From contig CAJJDP010000025.1 in the NCBI GenBank assembly GCA_905182995.1, positions 513,680 to 577,679 of the forward strand: a stretch of 64,000 nucleotides of DNA, given 5' to 3'. The notes beneath the pieces are model-generated. The model was given only the letters and a program-made list of their open reading frames with translations, ran no database searches and was not told the DNA's origin. The DNA comes from Paramecium octaurelia (Eukaryota > Ciliophora > Oligohymenophorea > Peniculida > Parameciidae). The translations under genes and the position numbers were made by a program. This document shows, piece after piece, positions 1 to 13,012 of the stretch. Within the stretch, counting starts at the first letter, position 1. Each line of letters starts with the position of its first letter.

Positions 1-3000
1 GAATAGAATTATAGATAACATCAACAATAAATGCAATTGCCTAGATGGGTACTATGAAACAACTGGAGTTCTAGCTTGTACTTAGTGTTCTCCTCCTTGT
101 TATGATTGTGCTGATAATGGAACAGGTGCTGAATGTACAACTTGTCCTCCTGGAACATTCAGAATTGTTGATCTACAAGTTTGCATCTGTTAAGATGGAT
201 ATTATTAAGTTGGCACCAATCTCATTTGTAGTCCATGTAATTACACTTGTCAAAAATGCTATAATTTGCCATCTGAATGCCACCTTTGTGATCCTCTCAA
301 ACATCGCACAGCTGTTGGCAACACCTGTATATGTCAGGATAACTATTATGATAACATGACAAATGATCAAGATTGCAAGCCTTGTACAAGTCCCTGTGAA
401 TAATGTCATACGAATACTAATGGAACAAAATGCAAAACTTGTTTACCTGGGCTTAACAGACATTACTCGAATTATTTATGTATTTGTGATGATGGATACT
501 TTGAATTGAATGCTACTTGTGTTAAATGTCATTCCACATGTGTGACATGCAGTAATTCATATTCATGTTTATCATGCAATACCACCTAATATGATTAAGT
601 CACATTTAGAAATGGCTTGGCTTGTGTATGTAAACAAGGATTTGAAATGAATTAATCTGGACAATGTGTACAATAATGTCCTATGGATTGTTTAACTTGC
701 AATGTTAATACTTGTTTAACTTGTAATAGTAATAGAGTCTTATTAAATGGAAGGTGTGTTTGTGCTTTACCTGATAATACAAGATTTTGCAGAGCCTCTT
801 GTTCGGATATTAATTTTGGAAAATTAGCTGCATCTTTGACATCTCCAAGTTCTAATATTCTACTCTCAAAGTTAAATTCAAACTCATTATCTCCTTCTAC
901 TATAGTTATGGATACGATTATTGATTCTTCCATTTCTTGTTCCCTTATAAGTTCGCTATAATAGGGTATTATTTCAACTGATAAAAATAATTACAATTCT
1001 CTATTGTTCAAGCCTTAAGAAATTCAGATTGACCAAAGTCCTTTTGGCAATCAAGCTTCGTATTTTAATTTTGTTAAGGATAATGTTCGATATTTACTCT
1101 TTTAAAAAGATGCTACTACCCTAAATTTAAGAATGCAATACTAATTTGCTACAGTGGCAAACAATGAAAATATTCAAATTAACGCAGTACCTAAATCATC
1201 TCTTAATTAATAAATTATAACATTTAATGTTGATAGCACAGATACTGTTGTATTAGTGTTCACTTATAATATTAATGATCCTCCAACTATTACAAGTTCC
1301 ATTATAAATAAAATTTATTAATTAAATATCCAATTGAGTTCATCTTAACCAGTTATTCTATTAACAGAATTCTATGTTAGCAGTGCAACCTTTAGCGCTG
1401 CTACAAATGCATAGTTAATAACTGTAGCAAACTATATAGGCCAATTATATTGGTAGGGCATAGCATTCGAATGCACTCCTCATCCTAAGAATACCAAATA
1501 AATCTTTTGGGAAAATCATCAATTTTTACTTGAAGTTATACCAACTAATTTATTGCCATTAAAAGTAACAGATGGTTCCAATTATATTTCAACAGCACTG
1601 TCTTCGAGTAAATTCACTGGAAATAGTGCATTGATTCAACTAAATAATGTAGATATTAATTATTAGACTACATCTATATAATATGATAGTAGTGGATTTT
1701 CATATTTTACTGTCTAATTTCCAGAAATATTAGTATTTGGATTGCATATGCTATCATAATTCATATTCAGCTAATTTACAATTTAGCATTTTATTACTAC
1801 TGGATATTAAATTAACACATAATAGCTTACATATACAAGCAATAATTATTAATTTGTTGGCTATATGGTTGATATTTATGGTACAACATCTGTTAAGACT
1901 TTGATATTCGGTTTCAATTAAGGACACACATTTAATGTAGTTTAAAATGCAAATAATGTTTTGATAACTGTGAGTGGAGCTAATGTCAAATAGATTAATT
2001 TTGCAGTTATGGCTTTTGATGATACACTAATTAATAATTCATATCAAACCATTTTTGAATAATACATCTAATTGTTAATAAAGTCAATTGAATTATCTAC
2101 TAGAACACCATTACGATTTGTCAATCAATATTGGAAATTGAATCCTATATCAATACCTGGGACAATTGAGGCTTTAACTGAATAAATAGGAGGATACTTT
2201 ATAAATAAGGGAACAAATGCAATAAATACTAAATTTCCATTTGATATCTCTCATAAGATCAGCACAAATCTTAAATAAAATATTATCTATACTAATGGAT
2301 ATTTAGTAAATGGAGATTCAGCCTTTGGTAAGTTAACTAAGTACTTTACATAAGCGAATGAGAAGTTTGTTTTAGGAGCATAATTAAATAATATTCAGTA
2401 TATTTCAATTTCAATGGCTTCAACAGATACATTTGTATCATGTTCATAATCAGAAACTTTGTATAAAGAAATCTATGCTTATGTAAGCTTGTGTAAGAGG
2501 ACTGAAACTTAAGTTTATTAAATATTTATCATCAATTTGAATGAATATGATGGCTCTATTGTATTATCGTAAAGCAGTACTGAGGTTAAGATAAGCAATA
2601 TTCAAAAAATCAGATAATTATATTACTTAATGGTCGTATCTAAAAGTTCTAACAATCTGAATACTTAGGCTATCATTTAGGATATTTATCAAGGAATCCT
2701 AAAGTCTACTGGATATTTTGGATTTGATTTTCAGTGTTTAGCCTACAATAACGATCTTTAATGTGAAACTTATAGAACTGGATACAAGACATCAATGAAC
2801 AATGAATTTGATACAGCATAGAATTTAGTTACTGATGTTTAAAATATGAATGGTAAGAAATGCAATTACTTTAATTTTGACAATGCTGCAACAATTCTCA
2901 AAAATAATAAAAATACTGTAAATACACTGGTGACTACTCAAATTTTAAATTTCATATAACCAACAGTGAAGGATTACTATTTTTAATATGATGCTTTGGA

Positions 3001-6000
3001 GATTGGGAGATTGACATCATCTGCTAAGCCAAATGAATACCTGCTTGCTCCAAAGGCTGGACAACAAGAAGTTTAGATGATAACCCCTACATTTTTTGGT
3101 GCTCAATCACAAATTTACTAATATATTAAGAACATGTTGTCAGTGACTTTAATTGAAACGAATATTGATCAGATTATTATTGAAAATAAGCTTGCCAATA
3201 ATAATCGAGGGTAGATGAAGTCAATTTCCTATTATTTCAGTAATTACGGTGTAGTATATAATTCAGTTTGTGTTACCACTTACGACACTTAAATCTTTCC
3301 AAATACTTTTGAATGTTTCTTAAGACCTTTGAATTCAGATTTTGATACTATTGATATGCAGTTGACTTCTCCTCTGCAAAGTTTAACATACAAGATAAAT
3401 CAGAAAAATAACATTATGTTAGTATACATGCTATTAGCTGATTTCGGACAGACCCCCACTCCAGAGACCAAGATTTAATCAATTAGTCAATAGATATACG
3501 AATAAGTTTTGAATTCAGTTTAAAATGATCAATGTAAATGTTGGGGTAGATACAGATAAAAGGAGAATAATTGTAGGTGTTAAGATGGTTATTATCCACC
3601 AGCAGATACGGCATTTGGATTACTTGATTGCCAACCTTGTGATTATAAGTGTCTAACTTGTTAGTTCTCTAAAACATAATGCATTAGTTGTCCAGTGAAT
3701 TCAAATAGAGTCTTAGACCTTACTTTATTTACTTGTGAATGCAAAACAGGTTATTTGGAATTAGGTGTTATTTTATGTAGTCCATGTAACTATACTTGTG
3801 GAAAATGCAGTGCATTACCTGAAAAATGTACTGAATGCGATATTCTGCAACATAGAACTTGGGATAGTACTAACTTTCTATGTCCTTGTAATGATGGTTA
3901 TTATGATGATGGAGTCAATTCACTTTGTGCAAATTGTGATCATAGTTGTAGTAAATGTACTTAAGCAGGTAAAGTATGTTAAGCTTGTGTATTATCTGTT
4001 TTTAGAACTCAATAACCAGATAATACATGTCCATGTGATCCTGGATATTATGATGATGGTCTTCATTCTTTATGTTAACCATGTGATTACACTTGTTCTA
4101 CATGTGTAGATACAGCAACTAAATGCACTGGATGTAAACTTAACTCCCATAGAACATTGTCTAATAATGAATGCATTTGTGACGCTCATTATTTTCATGT
4201 CAATCTAACATGGGATTGTTAATAATGTTCAATTTATTGTAATGATTGCACAGGGTCAGCTAGAAACCAATGTACTAATTGCCAAGCAATCTAGAATAGA
4301 GAATTAGTAGGTACAAATTGTGAATGCAAAATTGGATTCTTTAAGGACGCTTTAGATTCAGCTACTTGTCCTCCTTGTGATTATTCATGTAAGAGTTGCA
4401 GTATGACGAGCAATCAATGTTTGAGTTGTGATTTGGTTAATAATAGACTTTATGATTCATTTAATAAGATTTGTAATTGCAAGGAAGGTTACTTTGATGA
4501 CGGTGTAAGTGGAGCCTGCTAACAATGTTCATACAGATGTAAGACTTGTGTCAATAATGCTAATTAATGTTTGAGTTGTCCCTTAAATACGAATAGGAAA
4601 TTTGATGCTGTCACTAACACATGTAAATGTTAACCATCTTTTTCTGACACAGGAGTAGCTGTTTGCATGAAATGTCATGCGAGTTGTTAGGAATGTTAAA
4701 CTACAACAACCACTTGTATATCGTGCAACATTAATAAAACATTTAGAATTGACAACAGTGCCTTAAATAATACTTGTCCTTGTCAATCTGGCTATTTTGA
4801 TGATGGAATGAATATGGTTTGCAAATTGTGCCATCCTCAATGTAACACTTGTTCTAGTTTTTCTGTCTGCACCTCATGTAATACTCTTTATGGAAGAATC
4901 GATAAAAGTAATATCAATAACACTTGTCCTTGTAATGACGGGTTCTTTGATGACAACATCAATAAACAATGTTAGATTTGCAATTACAGTTGCTAAACAT
5001 GCATTGAAAAGAATACAAAATGTGTTTCATGTAATACTACTGGAACCTAGAGATCAAAGTCTTTGGATTCTTGTCCTTGCAATGTAGGATACTATGACGA
5101 TGGAACTGTGACTTGTCAACCTTGTAACTTTAAATGTCTTACTTGCAAATAGAATAGTGTTTCATGTACTTCATGTCCATCAAGCAGACAAGGCTCAGAT
5201 TGCTCATGTAAGATTGGCTATATAGAAACTGGAGTCAAAGATTGTCTCGCGTGTCAATTTAAATGTGGACTCTGCACTTTGGCTGATTTAAATACATGTT
5301 TATCCTGCAACTTGAATAGAATCAATCCTCCTGCTTGTGACTGTGACACTAGTTATTATGAGTTAGATAACAAATGTTTGCCTTGTCCAAATTAATGTCT
5401 CTCTTGTGATGTCACCACCACTTGTTTCACATGTAAAGGTGACAGACTCAATAATCCTATTTGCAATTGTCCAGATGGCTATTATGAAGATGGAGTCTCC
5501 TTAAATTGCTAGCCCTGTTATGGATTCTGTGCCACTTGTAACATAGATAAGTGCATGACTTGTTAAGGAAATAGAATCTTGAAACCAAAATAATGTGATT
5601 GTCCTGAAAACTCTATCAGCCATCTCAACACTCCCTTTTGTTCCAATTGTCAAGTAGCTGTCATCTAAGCCTAATTCACTAGTGATTTAAGCATCATTTA
5701 CATCACCTTTCCATTCAATGTACAATTTCCATCAGTCAAGAAGTTTTCTTCTTCATAAGCTTGTTAATTGACATTCTCAACCAGTACTTATTAGGCTCTA
5801 GGATATTCTCCATTATGTTCAATTACTCAAGGTAACACACTTCAAATTGAATTATCCGAGGGAAGTAGTATAACTATTGATTTCTAAATTGAATTCAAGG
5901 ATGATTTTATCACGAAAACTGGATGCAGTGATACATTAAGCAAATTTATTTTGTCAAGCTTCACGTACAATTCAGTCTAACTGAATCCTCAATTTGAACT

Positions 6001-9000
6001 CTCCTCTTATAGTGATCAAATCACCATCTGTTAGGATATCCAAATCAATATTCTCAATAAGTAAGTGGATGGAAAGAGAGACTTCACAGAAGTTATTTGG
6101 ACAATTGTTAATATGAATCCATCAATATAATCAGTGGCTTAATATCTATCTTAACTATTGGCAGAGGCTAATTCTAAAAATTATCAATCAATTAATATTG
6201 CTGCTCTTTCACTTAGTGAATATGGCACATATGTGATTTAACTGAAGGCTAAAAATTTCAGAGGATAAACTTATACTGCTCAAACAACCATATAAACTGC
6301 ATCATATGAGTCACCAATTATTAAATTAGATTCAAATTAATAGTTTATCTTCGGAAGATGGGAAGACTTATCGTTTACAATCTAGCTCAAACATTTATCA
6401 TGCTACTCAGATAAAGTAATTGAAGTCTTTGATGCTTTAAGAGTTAATTGGACTGAAGTCGCCAAGACACCAAATGAAACAGTTAGTATTCTCAAAGAAT
6501 CAGTCATCTCTGAAACAGATGGCATGACATTTTTAAACACTTTGTTGATTCCAGCATATACAGCTGTCATTGGATCAACTTATACCTTAAGTGTGACAGT
6601 ATCATTGACTAATAAACCAATCAAGACATCACTTCAATTTACAATAACAATAATTAGTAGTCCCATGCAGGCCTATATCCAAGGTGGAACAAGAACTTAA
6701 TCTTTCAATGATTATGCAGTTCTGAATGGGTTCTGTCGAGATCCTGATCTTGATTTCCCATGGAATAAAGATCCAGATATTACATTCAATTGGAAATGTA
6801 TCAATCTAGCCACTGGTGCAAGTTGCACAGATTCAAATAAAGAACTCCTAGAATTAAACGTAACTGAGTCAATCCAGACATTTAAGCCTAGAGTTCTAGA
6901 TCCTTATTAGCCACTTTAATTTGTTATGAGAAATACAAAGCATTCAACTATTTTGATTACTTAAATTATTCTGTTAGTCATTGAAAATGATTTACCTAAT
7001 ATTTAAGTAAGTTACCCGTCAGGATATGATAGCAGATAAATCTTATTGCATGAAGAACTCAATTTTACATTAGATACAACCGTTGATCCTGATTCATTAA
7101 AGTACTTTTGTTAAATTGTATATAATTACAACATTGTGGCTTCCTTTACATTTAAGTTCCTATAAGTCAAGTTTCGTATTTGGGATTATTGGGAGGATAC
7201 TGATCAATCAATTAATGCAATTTAAATTAAAATGGCTGCCAAAGATGTCTATCATTTCATGCCTTCAAGTACTTCGGTTAATTTATAATTGAATATACCT
7301 CCTGAAAATTGTAGATTTTCTGTAACTCCATCTACTGGAACATCTATTACTGATCTATTTGTATTATCAGTTACTAATTGCTTTGACTTTTAACTTCCTT
7401 TATAATATCAATTTCATATTTATTCTAGTTAGAAAACATTAGATAATGATAACTTAATAGGAGAAACAATAAATAAAAAATCAATAACAGATAAATAATC
7501 AAGTTCTTAATTGTAAATAGTATTGCCAACTCCTATAAATCTAGATAACAGTATTGCTTATGAATTAGTTCTGGTAGCTAGTATATATGATAATAATAAT
7601 GGAATGAAAAATCTAACCAAAACAGTTAAAATCAATAGCATCTACCAGAAAATAGAAACATCAGATTTCTAATCAATTTTATTATAAATCAGAAGAGCAC
7701 TCAAATTAAGCGACACTATAGATGAGTCAGCTCTTCCTTCATTGTTTATAGGCAGTCAAGAATTGTCAACCTTATATAGTTAATTGTAGCCAGAGAAAAA
7801 GGCTTAAATGAAAAGCATACTAAAAGATATTTATTCTATTTTATAATCATTTTAAGGTAAAATGACAAGCAAAGTTTTAGAAGAATCCCTTTTATCATCA
7901 ATCGCAGCTATTGGTAGAACTGGGATCAATTATGAAATGGATGGAGCCAATGTTGTAGATTTCTATACAATAAAGTAATAGATTAAAAAAACTGTCAAAT
8001 AGTTAAATAGATAAATAAATGATTTGGATTATTATTTAAAATAAAAATAAAAGTCAGGAGGATCAACATCAAAATTTGAAGATGCAATTAAAGCTTTAGA
8101 TAATACCCTTCTTAATAGTGGTTTTGTAACTGATACATTATTTAATGCAATCAAATCTAATTCATTTTAAGGAGCAGATGTTACAGATGCAGATGTTAAT
8201 TTACTAAAAGAATAAATTCAATAAATAAATAAATTAGTAGCAGTAGCAACTTTAAAGAGAAGTTTAGCCAATGAAAAACCTAGACAATATGCAGGTTAAT
8301 AAATGGGTATGTAGGCCTACAAATCAACACCAGCTTAAATTGTTTCAGTCTTAGGTAATAAGATCACGCCTCTCTTTTTTGGAACAGAATCTTAGGCAGA
8401 TGAGGATATATCAGGATCTGGAAGCAATGATAACTTGAATTTAGAAGAAGAAGCAGATGAAATAAATTATGATGAATATCTTTCTATGTTAAATGGAACT
8501 AATAGCACTAATAGTACAAATAGTACGAATAGTACAAATAATACGAATAGCACAAATTCAGGAAATAAGAGAAGACTTCTATAATTTGTTGAATGGATTT
8601 AAAACAAAAACAATCTTCATTATTTAAGAAATTTATAATAAATAAATCCTACAACTGTAAAATAATATGAAGTGAGTATGTCAAATTATGCCACAAGTCC
8701 AAATTTAAATGATCCTAAATTTTAAACTTAACTCAAAGTTAATCAAACTAATGATGTTACCAATTCATCAAATATAACTCATGATTAATCTATAATTAGT
8801 AACTTTGGTACTATTTAACCCAATATCACAATGACAGAGGATGGCAATAGTACAGAAATAAAAAGCCTTGATGGTCAAAGCATTAAGTTATCATTTTCGG
8901 CACCATAAAATGATAGCACCAATTCAACGATGGAATGCTATTCTGAGGCAAAAGATACATGGGAAACTGGTACATGCAAAATAAAGAAGGATGTGGATTC

Positions 9001-10352
9001 TAAAGGTAATATTGCATATGTTTGTGATTGTGTTGTTGTTAATCCAACAACAGTCATAACAAAATTAGATAGTTTTATTTCAAACAAATTAAATGCAGTG
9101 TTTAATGCTGACTCTTTGAACATCTTTTTATAAATTTAATTTTGGAAATATGCCATCTTTTATATTGCTATTGGATTCACAGGTGCTTATGTTGCTCTCA
9201 TGGTTTTGGGATTAAGGAAGGATAATTAAGATTTTATAGAAGAAATCACCAAAGAATTGTAATTTACTGATTAAAACATTCCAGAAAACATTAAAAAATT
9301 GAAGTAACAAATCAATGATCTAATTATTGAAGAGTAAAGCAATGAAAACTCAATTGATATAGAAGAAGATAATAAGGGAGTAGTGAAGAAAGAAGATATG
9401 AATAAATTGGCTTTATTTACTTTAAAAGGATAAAGTGATTTGGAATTCAAAAAAGATGAAGAAGGTAATTTGATTATTCCTGAAGAGAGAGATAGCAATA
9501 TCTTAAATTAGAGAGACATTCAAAGCTTATAAGTAGAACGAAATAAAGCTAAAATCAATTTCAAATAAGTTCAAGATTAGTTACAATAACATTAACTCTA
9601 TAATCCCTCCACAAATAAGCAATAAGGAAGAGCAACAGAACTATCAAAGGTAATTAAAAATGTTTATACAATTCATGATTTAAAATATCAACATGGTTAA
9701 GATATCAAATTGAAACCTTTAACATTAAAAGTTCTTTGGGAAGGAATACTAGTAATTATATATATATTAACAATAGACCCTTCATAGAGTGTTGTCAATA
9801 TTGATGTTATATGATGATGTTATTAGTAGACCTGCTAGATTTGCTTTGATTTATGCTAAAACTATTTTAGTGTTAGCATTATCAGCATTGTTTTCTGGTA
9901 ATATGGGACCTGTTTATGGTACTTTGATATCAGTTGGAATTGGTTAAGTCATCAATGTGATTCTATCCATCATTACAGTTACAATGAAAGCTTCTCCAAT
10001 CCTCAAATTTTTAGGAATTCTATTAACCATTGCAATCTCTGCTGTTTGCTGGTTCATTGTATTGATGCTTTCTGCTAGCATGGAAGAAACCTAAGTATTT
10101 GATATAATATTATTATAGGCCAATATATGGGCAGTTTAATTCGCATCAACCTAAGTTATTGATCTAATCATTGTAGAGTTCCTTATTATATCGATCAAAC
10201 TTTCCATATATCCTTGGGCCATCAAAGCATTACATGATCCTGACGCGAATGCTTCTAAAATTCTTGCTAATTTACTGTTTATTGCAGTTGCTTAACCATA
10301 AATTTCAAAGTTCTTTGAGGTGGAAGATAAGAAAGACAATTTTGAAGCATGA
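1..10352 (+). CDS. Giant Cys-rich / REJ-like / GPS-like multi-pass membrane receptor, 3' part
   Basis: 5'-truncated by the window edge. The open frame starts at base 2, ends at TGA 10350-10352 and gives 3,433 residues after removal of two introns (9752-9776, 25 nt; 10095-10118, 24 nt). Order of parts: Cys-rich furin/GFR-type modules (residues about 1-270, CxxC and GYY motifs); a Cys-poor beta-rich stretch (270-1170); a second Cys-module block (1170-1880); a REJ-like Asn/Ser-rich region (1880-2700); an NST minisatellite near 2830; a GPS-like patch (about 2977-3010, TWETGTC then VCDC); the first membrane helix (about 3045-3072, YIAIGFTGAYVALMVLGL); an acidic cytoplasmic loop; then about five more hydrophobic helices before the C-terminus VEDKKDNFEA. 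The architecture recalls polycystin-1/REJ receptors, but I see no PLAT domain or channel signature. A surface receptor or adhesion role is inferred. Its inverted paralogue lies at 22281-42091. Confidence 0.85.
1..10352 (+). repeat. Inverted gene-sized duplication, left arm
   Basis: This segment matches the reverse complement of about 22281-32640 throughout. The same protein order, both intron positions, the same stop context (FFEVED then a few residues and TGA) and the same NST minisatellite are present on both sides. Base 1 aligns near 32640, so the left arm is truncated by the window edge. The arms flank an 11.9-kb spacer with about nine genes. Identity is patchy: some stretches of about 100 bp are almost identical, others are clearly diverged. 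Confidence 0.85.
8491..8559 (+). repeat. Asn-Ser-Thr minisatellite inside receptor gene 1
   Basis: Tandem 12-nt-like units encode NGTNSTNSTNST-type sequence, a run of potential N-glycosylation sequons (NxS/T), just before a basic KRRLL stretch and upstream of the GPS-like motif. The paralogue carries the same feature at about 24076-24144. A heavily glycosylated extracellular linker is an inference. Confidence 0.75.
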
Positions 10353-10579
10353 AATTATGATCATCAAATTATTATTAAAATTCTATTTGATATTATTAAT
10401 CGAAATTATTTGAGATGAAAATCAACTACTAGATATACTTAATATTGATATGATGAAAACAAACTCAATATTGCTTAGATAACAATTGTTACTAAAGAGC
10501 ATAGTGTTTTATATTTAATTGATTATCCCTTTCTTATAATTTATTTTAATAATGACCTTTAAGATCATCAGGCACAATA

Positions 10580-11359
10580 TCATCGACACCTTTGCGATTC
10601 TCTCCTTTTAACTTAGAATTCGAATTCTATACCTGTTAGTAAATTATAACCACAGTTGGCTCTATTATCTAAATTTTAGGCTCTAGCTAATTATCTCACT
10701 TAAGTCATCTCGTCTTGTCTTTTAAGTGCTTGACCTTGTTCATTTTAAGCATACTCTAATGTCAAAGGATTGTACGCCAATCCGTTTAAATTTCTTTTGC
10801 CTTGTGTAAATTACTCTTAATGATATTGTCTTTTCATTTCGTCCTGCTATGATGATAATAACTACTTTTTATTGATAAATTTCATTCCTCTACCAAATCA
10901 TGCCTTCTCTCTCTAAATTAGCTAGTCTCCTTTATTCATATTATAACTGTTTTTATTTATTTTAATATTCCCTTTGCTACTTATCTTGAACAGCAAAATC
11001 CTTTAAGAACCTCTCTTATTCTAGCAGATGAATATTAAATATACCCTATTAAAATAAAGTAGTATTTGGTGCTGGACTATGTAAAAGAGTTTTCATATCT
11101 TCCCTTTAAGGCGTGTCAAATTCTTCAAACATTAAATAAGTGCTTACGTCTTGATTGTATTACGGTTTATTATGAATTGACTTCTTTTAAATAGTCCTAA
11201 AATTTAAACATTACACAATACTCTTTCTGCTCTGGTTCTTGGCTATTGATTATAATAAGGTTGCTGATTCTAAGGTTTGAAGATTCCAGCTCCATAACTC
11301 ATTGAAGAGGGTTAGTAAACATCTTTAGGGTTGTAATCCTATTATTGAGAGAAGAGCAT
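10580..11359 (-). CDS. Q-rich hypothetical protein, possibly ciliary
   Basis: About 246 residues if two very short introns are removed (11197-11216, 20 nt with a GTG donor; 10847-10865, 19 nt). With these the length is a multiple of three and the reading is open from ATG 11359 to TGA 10580-10582. The N-terminus is Gln/Tyr/Pro-rich (SSMSYGAGIFKPQNQQPYY); the middle (FEEFDTPQREDM) leads into a charged coiled-coil-like stretch; near the C-terminus is RANCGYNLLTG. I do not recognise the family. An RxNxGYNxxTG-like motif occurs in some axonemal proteins, but that is only a hint. The gene ends 227 bp from the receptor stop and starts 29 bp downstream of the RBR ligase stop. The first intron is the weakest part of the model. 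Confidence 0.5.
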
Positions 11360-11388
11360 ATTAATATTTATAATATTTATATAAGTAT

Positions 11389-12822
11389 TCATTTTTTTTT
11401 TAGCCAGTCATAAAGGATCTATATTCCATAACATATCCAAAAAATTATAAGTAGAATAAAAAAGATGGTAACAACAACAAAACTGAATGGTGATAATAAT
11501 ATGCAAGCTATCGATAATAAACTAACATATGCTGTTTTCTTGCAACAATGATACTTCTAAAACTACTCAAAATGGACACTATTCATATAAATAATAGCAG
11601 GTAGTGCAAATGATAGAACGATGTATCCAATTATAAATCCAATCAAAAAGATGGGAACTCCAAATATTAGAACAAATAAAAATCTAAAAAATCTACATAT
11701 GTTTGGATATTTAAAAGGGTCTCTTTGAGAAAATCTCATTCCAGGACAGCCAAATATGTTGTAATATTTATAGTGTTTATCTGTGAATTTCTATTTGCAT
11801 AGCCAACAAAATTAATATTTGCACTATTGACAAACCATGTGATTACATTCTTCCCTTTTTTGAATAAGTGATCTACAGTTATCGCACCTTTATACTTTTA
11901 ATTTCTTAGCATATTTAATAATATCTTCATCTAATTGATCTTTGCAAGATAGGGTTACATGAGATTTCCTATTGCAATGATGGCAAATATATTATCCACA
12001 TGAACATTTGAGAGTTCCCATTTTACTTTTTCTCACAATTTCTTCACAACCAGGTCTAGGACACCAAATGAAATTTTAATCCAATTAGATCTTCCTCATA
12101 TTTCTAAATCGCTTTAATTTTTTGAAATTTTCTTGATCTAGTAAGGATTCCAAAATATCATTATTGAATTTAAATTCGCAATCAATTTATGGACAATTGA
12201 TTTCTTCGACTTATCCAATATTAATCTTCTCGATGATATAATTTTGCAGGCAATCTCTAGTATTATTTTTAAGAAGTACACACAAAAACTATGATAACAT
12301 TCTAGTTTAATATTTTATTTCTTCAATTCATTTAAGCATATGTTGCAAGTTAGACCTAATAAATTTTCTTTTTGCTCCTTATAATTTTGATCATTTAAAT
12401 AGCTAAAAAGATTGGGACTTGCTTTTCCTATCAATTATTTGATTTAGTCAAAATAATGTCCTTATTATTATTTCGATGTTGCTTTTGGAAATGACTATCT
12501 TAGATATTAAATACTGTACTTCCATTAATAGAATAGTCTAAATGACTCTATGTAAAACTACATTTTCATCATGTTGCTTAATGCATTCCTCAGCCATATT
12601 TTCCAGGATATATAGAGCCTTATTCTAGTCTAATCCTAATTCATTAATACGACTAAGGATGTATCTTTCTTTTAAATTCTTTTCCCCATCCTCTAATTAA
12701 GTAGGAAGAGAATTTCTTCTAGTTGCTTGAGTTTAATTTTATTCCCACTTATCAAATTAATCACAGTAATCTGAATGTGACTTAGTCTCAGGATACTCTT
12801 AATTAACATAAGAATATGACAT
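11389..12822 (-). CDS. RBR-type E3 ubiquitin ligase with C-terminal membrane helices
   Basis: Protein of 461 residues; introns at 12495-12519 (25 nt) and 12257-12279 (23 nt). A RING1 domain (CNIC ... CYHSFCVDC) is followed by an in-between-RING zinc domain (WCPRPGC ... CSCGQYICHHC) and RING2 (RCDNC ... REECNHMVCQQC ... FCWLC). The Cys in EECNHMVC sits where RBR ligases carry the thioester-forming catalytic Cys, so it should accept ubiquitin before transfer to substrate. After RING2 come at least two strongly hydrophobic segments (FLFVLIFGVPIFLIGFIIGY and a second ending FFILLIIFWICYG), so it is probably anchored in an internal membrane, like the RNF19/RNF144 group. Start ATG 12822 is the first in frame; TGA at 11389-11391 follows a run of ten A. 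Confidence 0.88.
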
Positions 12823-13012
12823 CAATACTATAAAAATTATTTATATAGAATTCTACATTCACGAAAGGATTACTTTTTATTCATTCGATTTAATCAAATA
12901 ATACAAATAAAGCCTCATTATGCAATTAGTATTATGTAAATTATTGATTTATTGTGATTCAAAAAGATTTAATCTATACTTTTAAGATGGCTAAAGCTAT
13001 TTATCATAAATT

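Noticed and set aside
1-10352. Polycystin-type channel
   Set aside because: The REJ/GPS-like order is suggestive, but I see no PLAT domain, no polycystin motif and no channel pore signature in the C-terminal helices.
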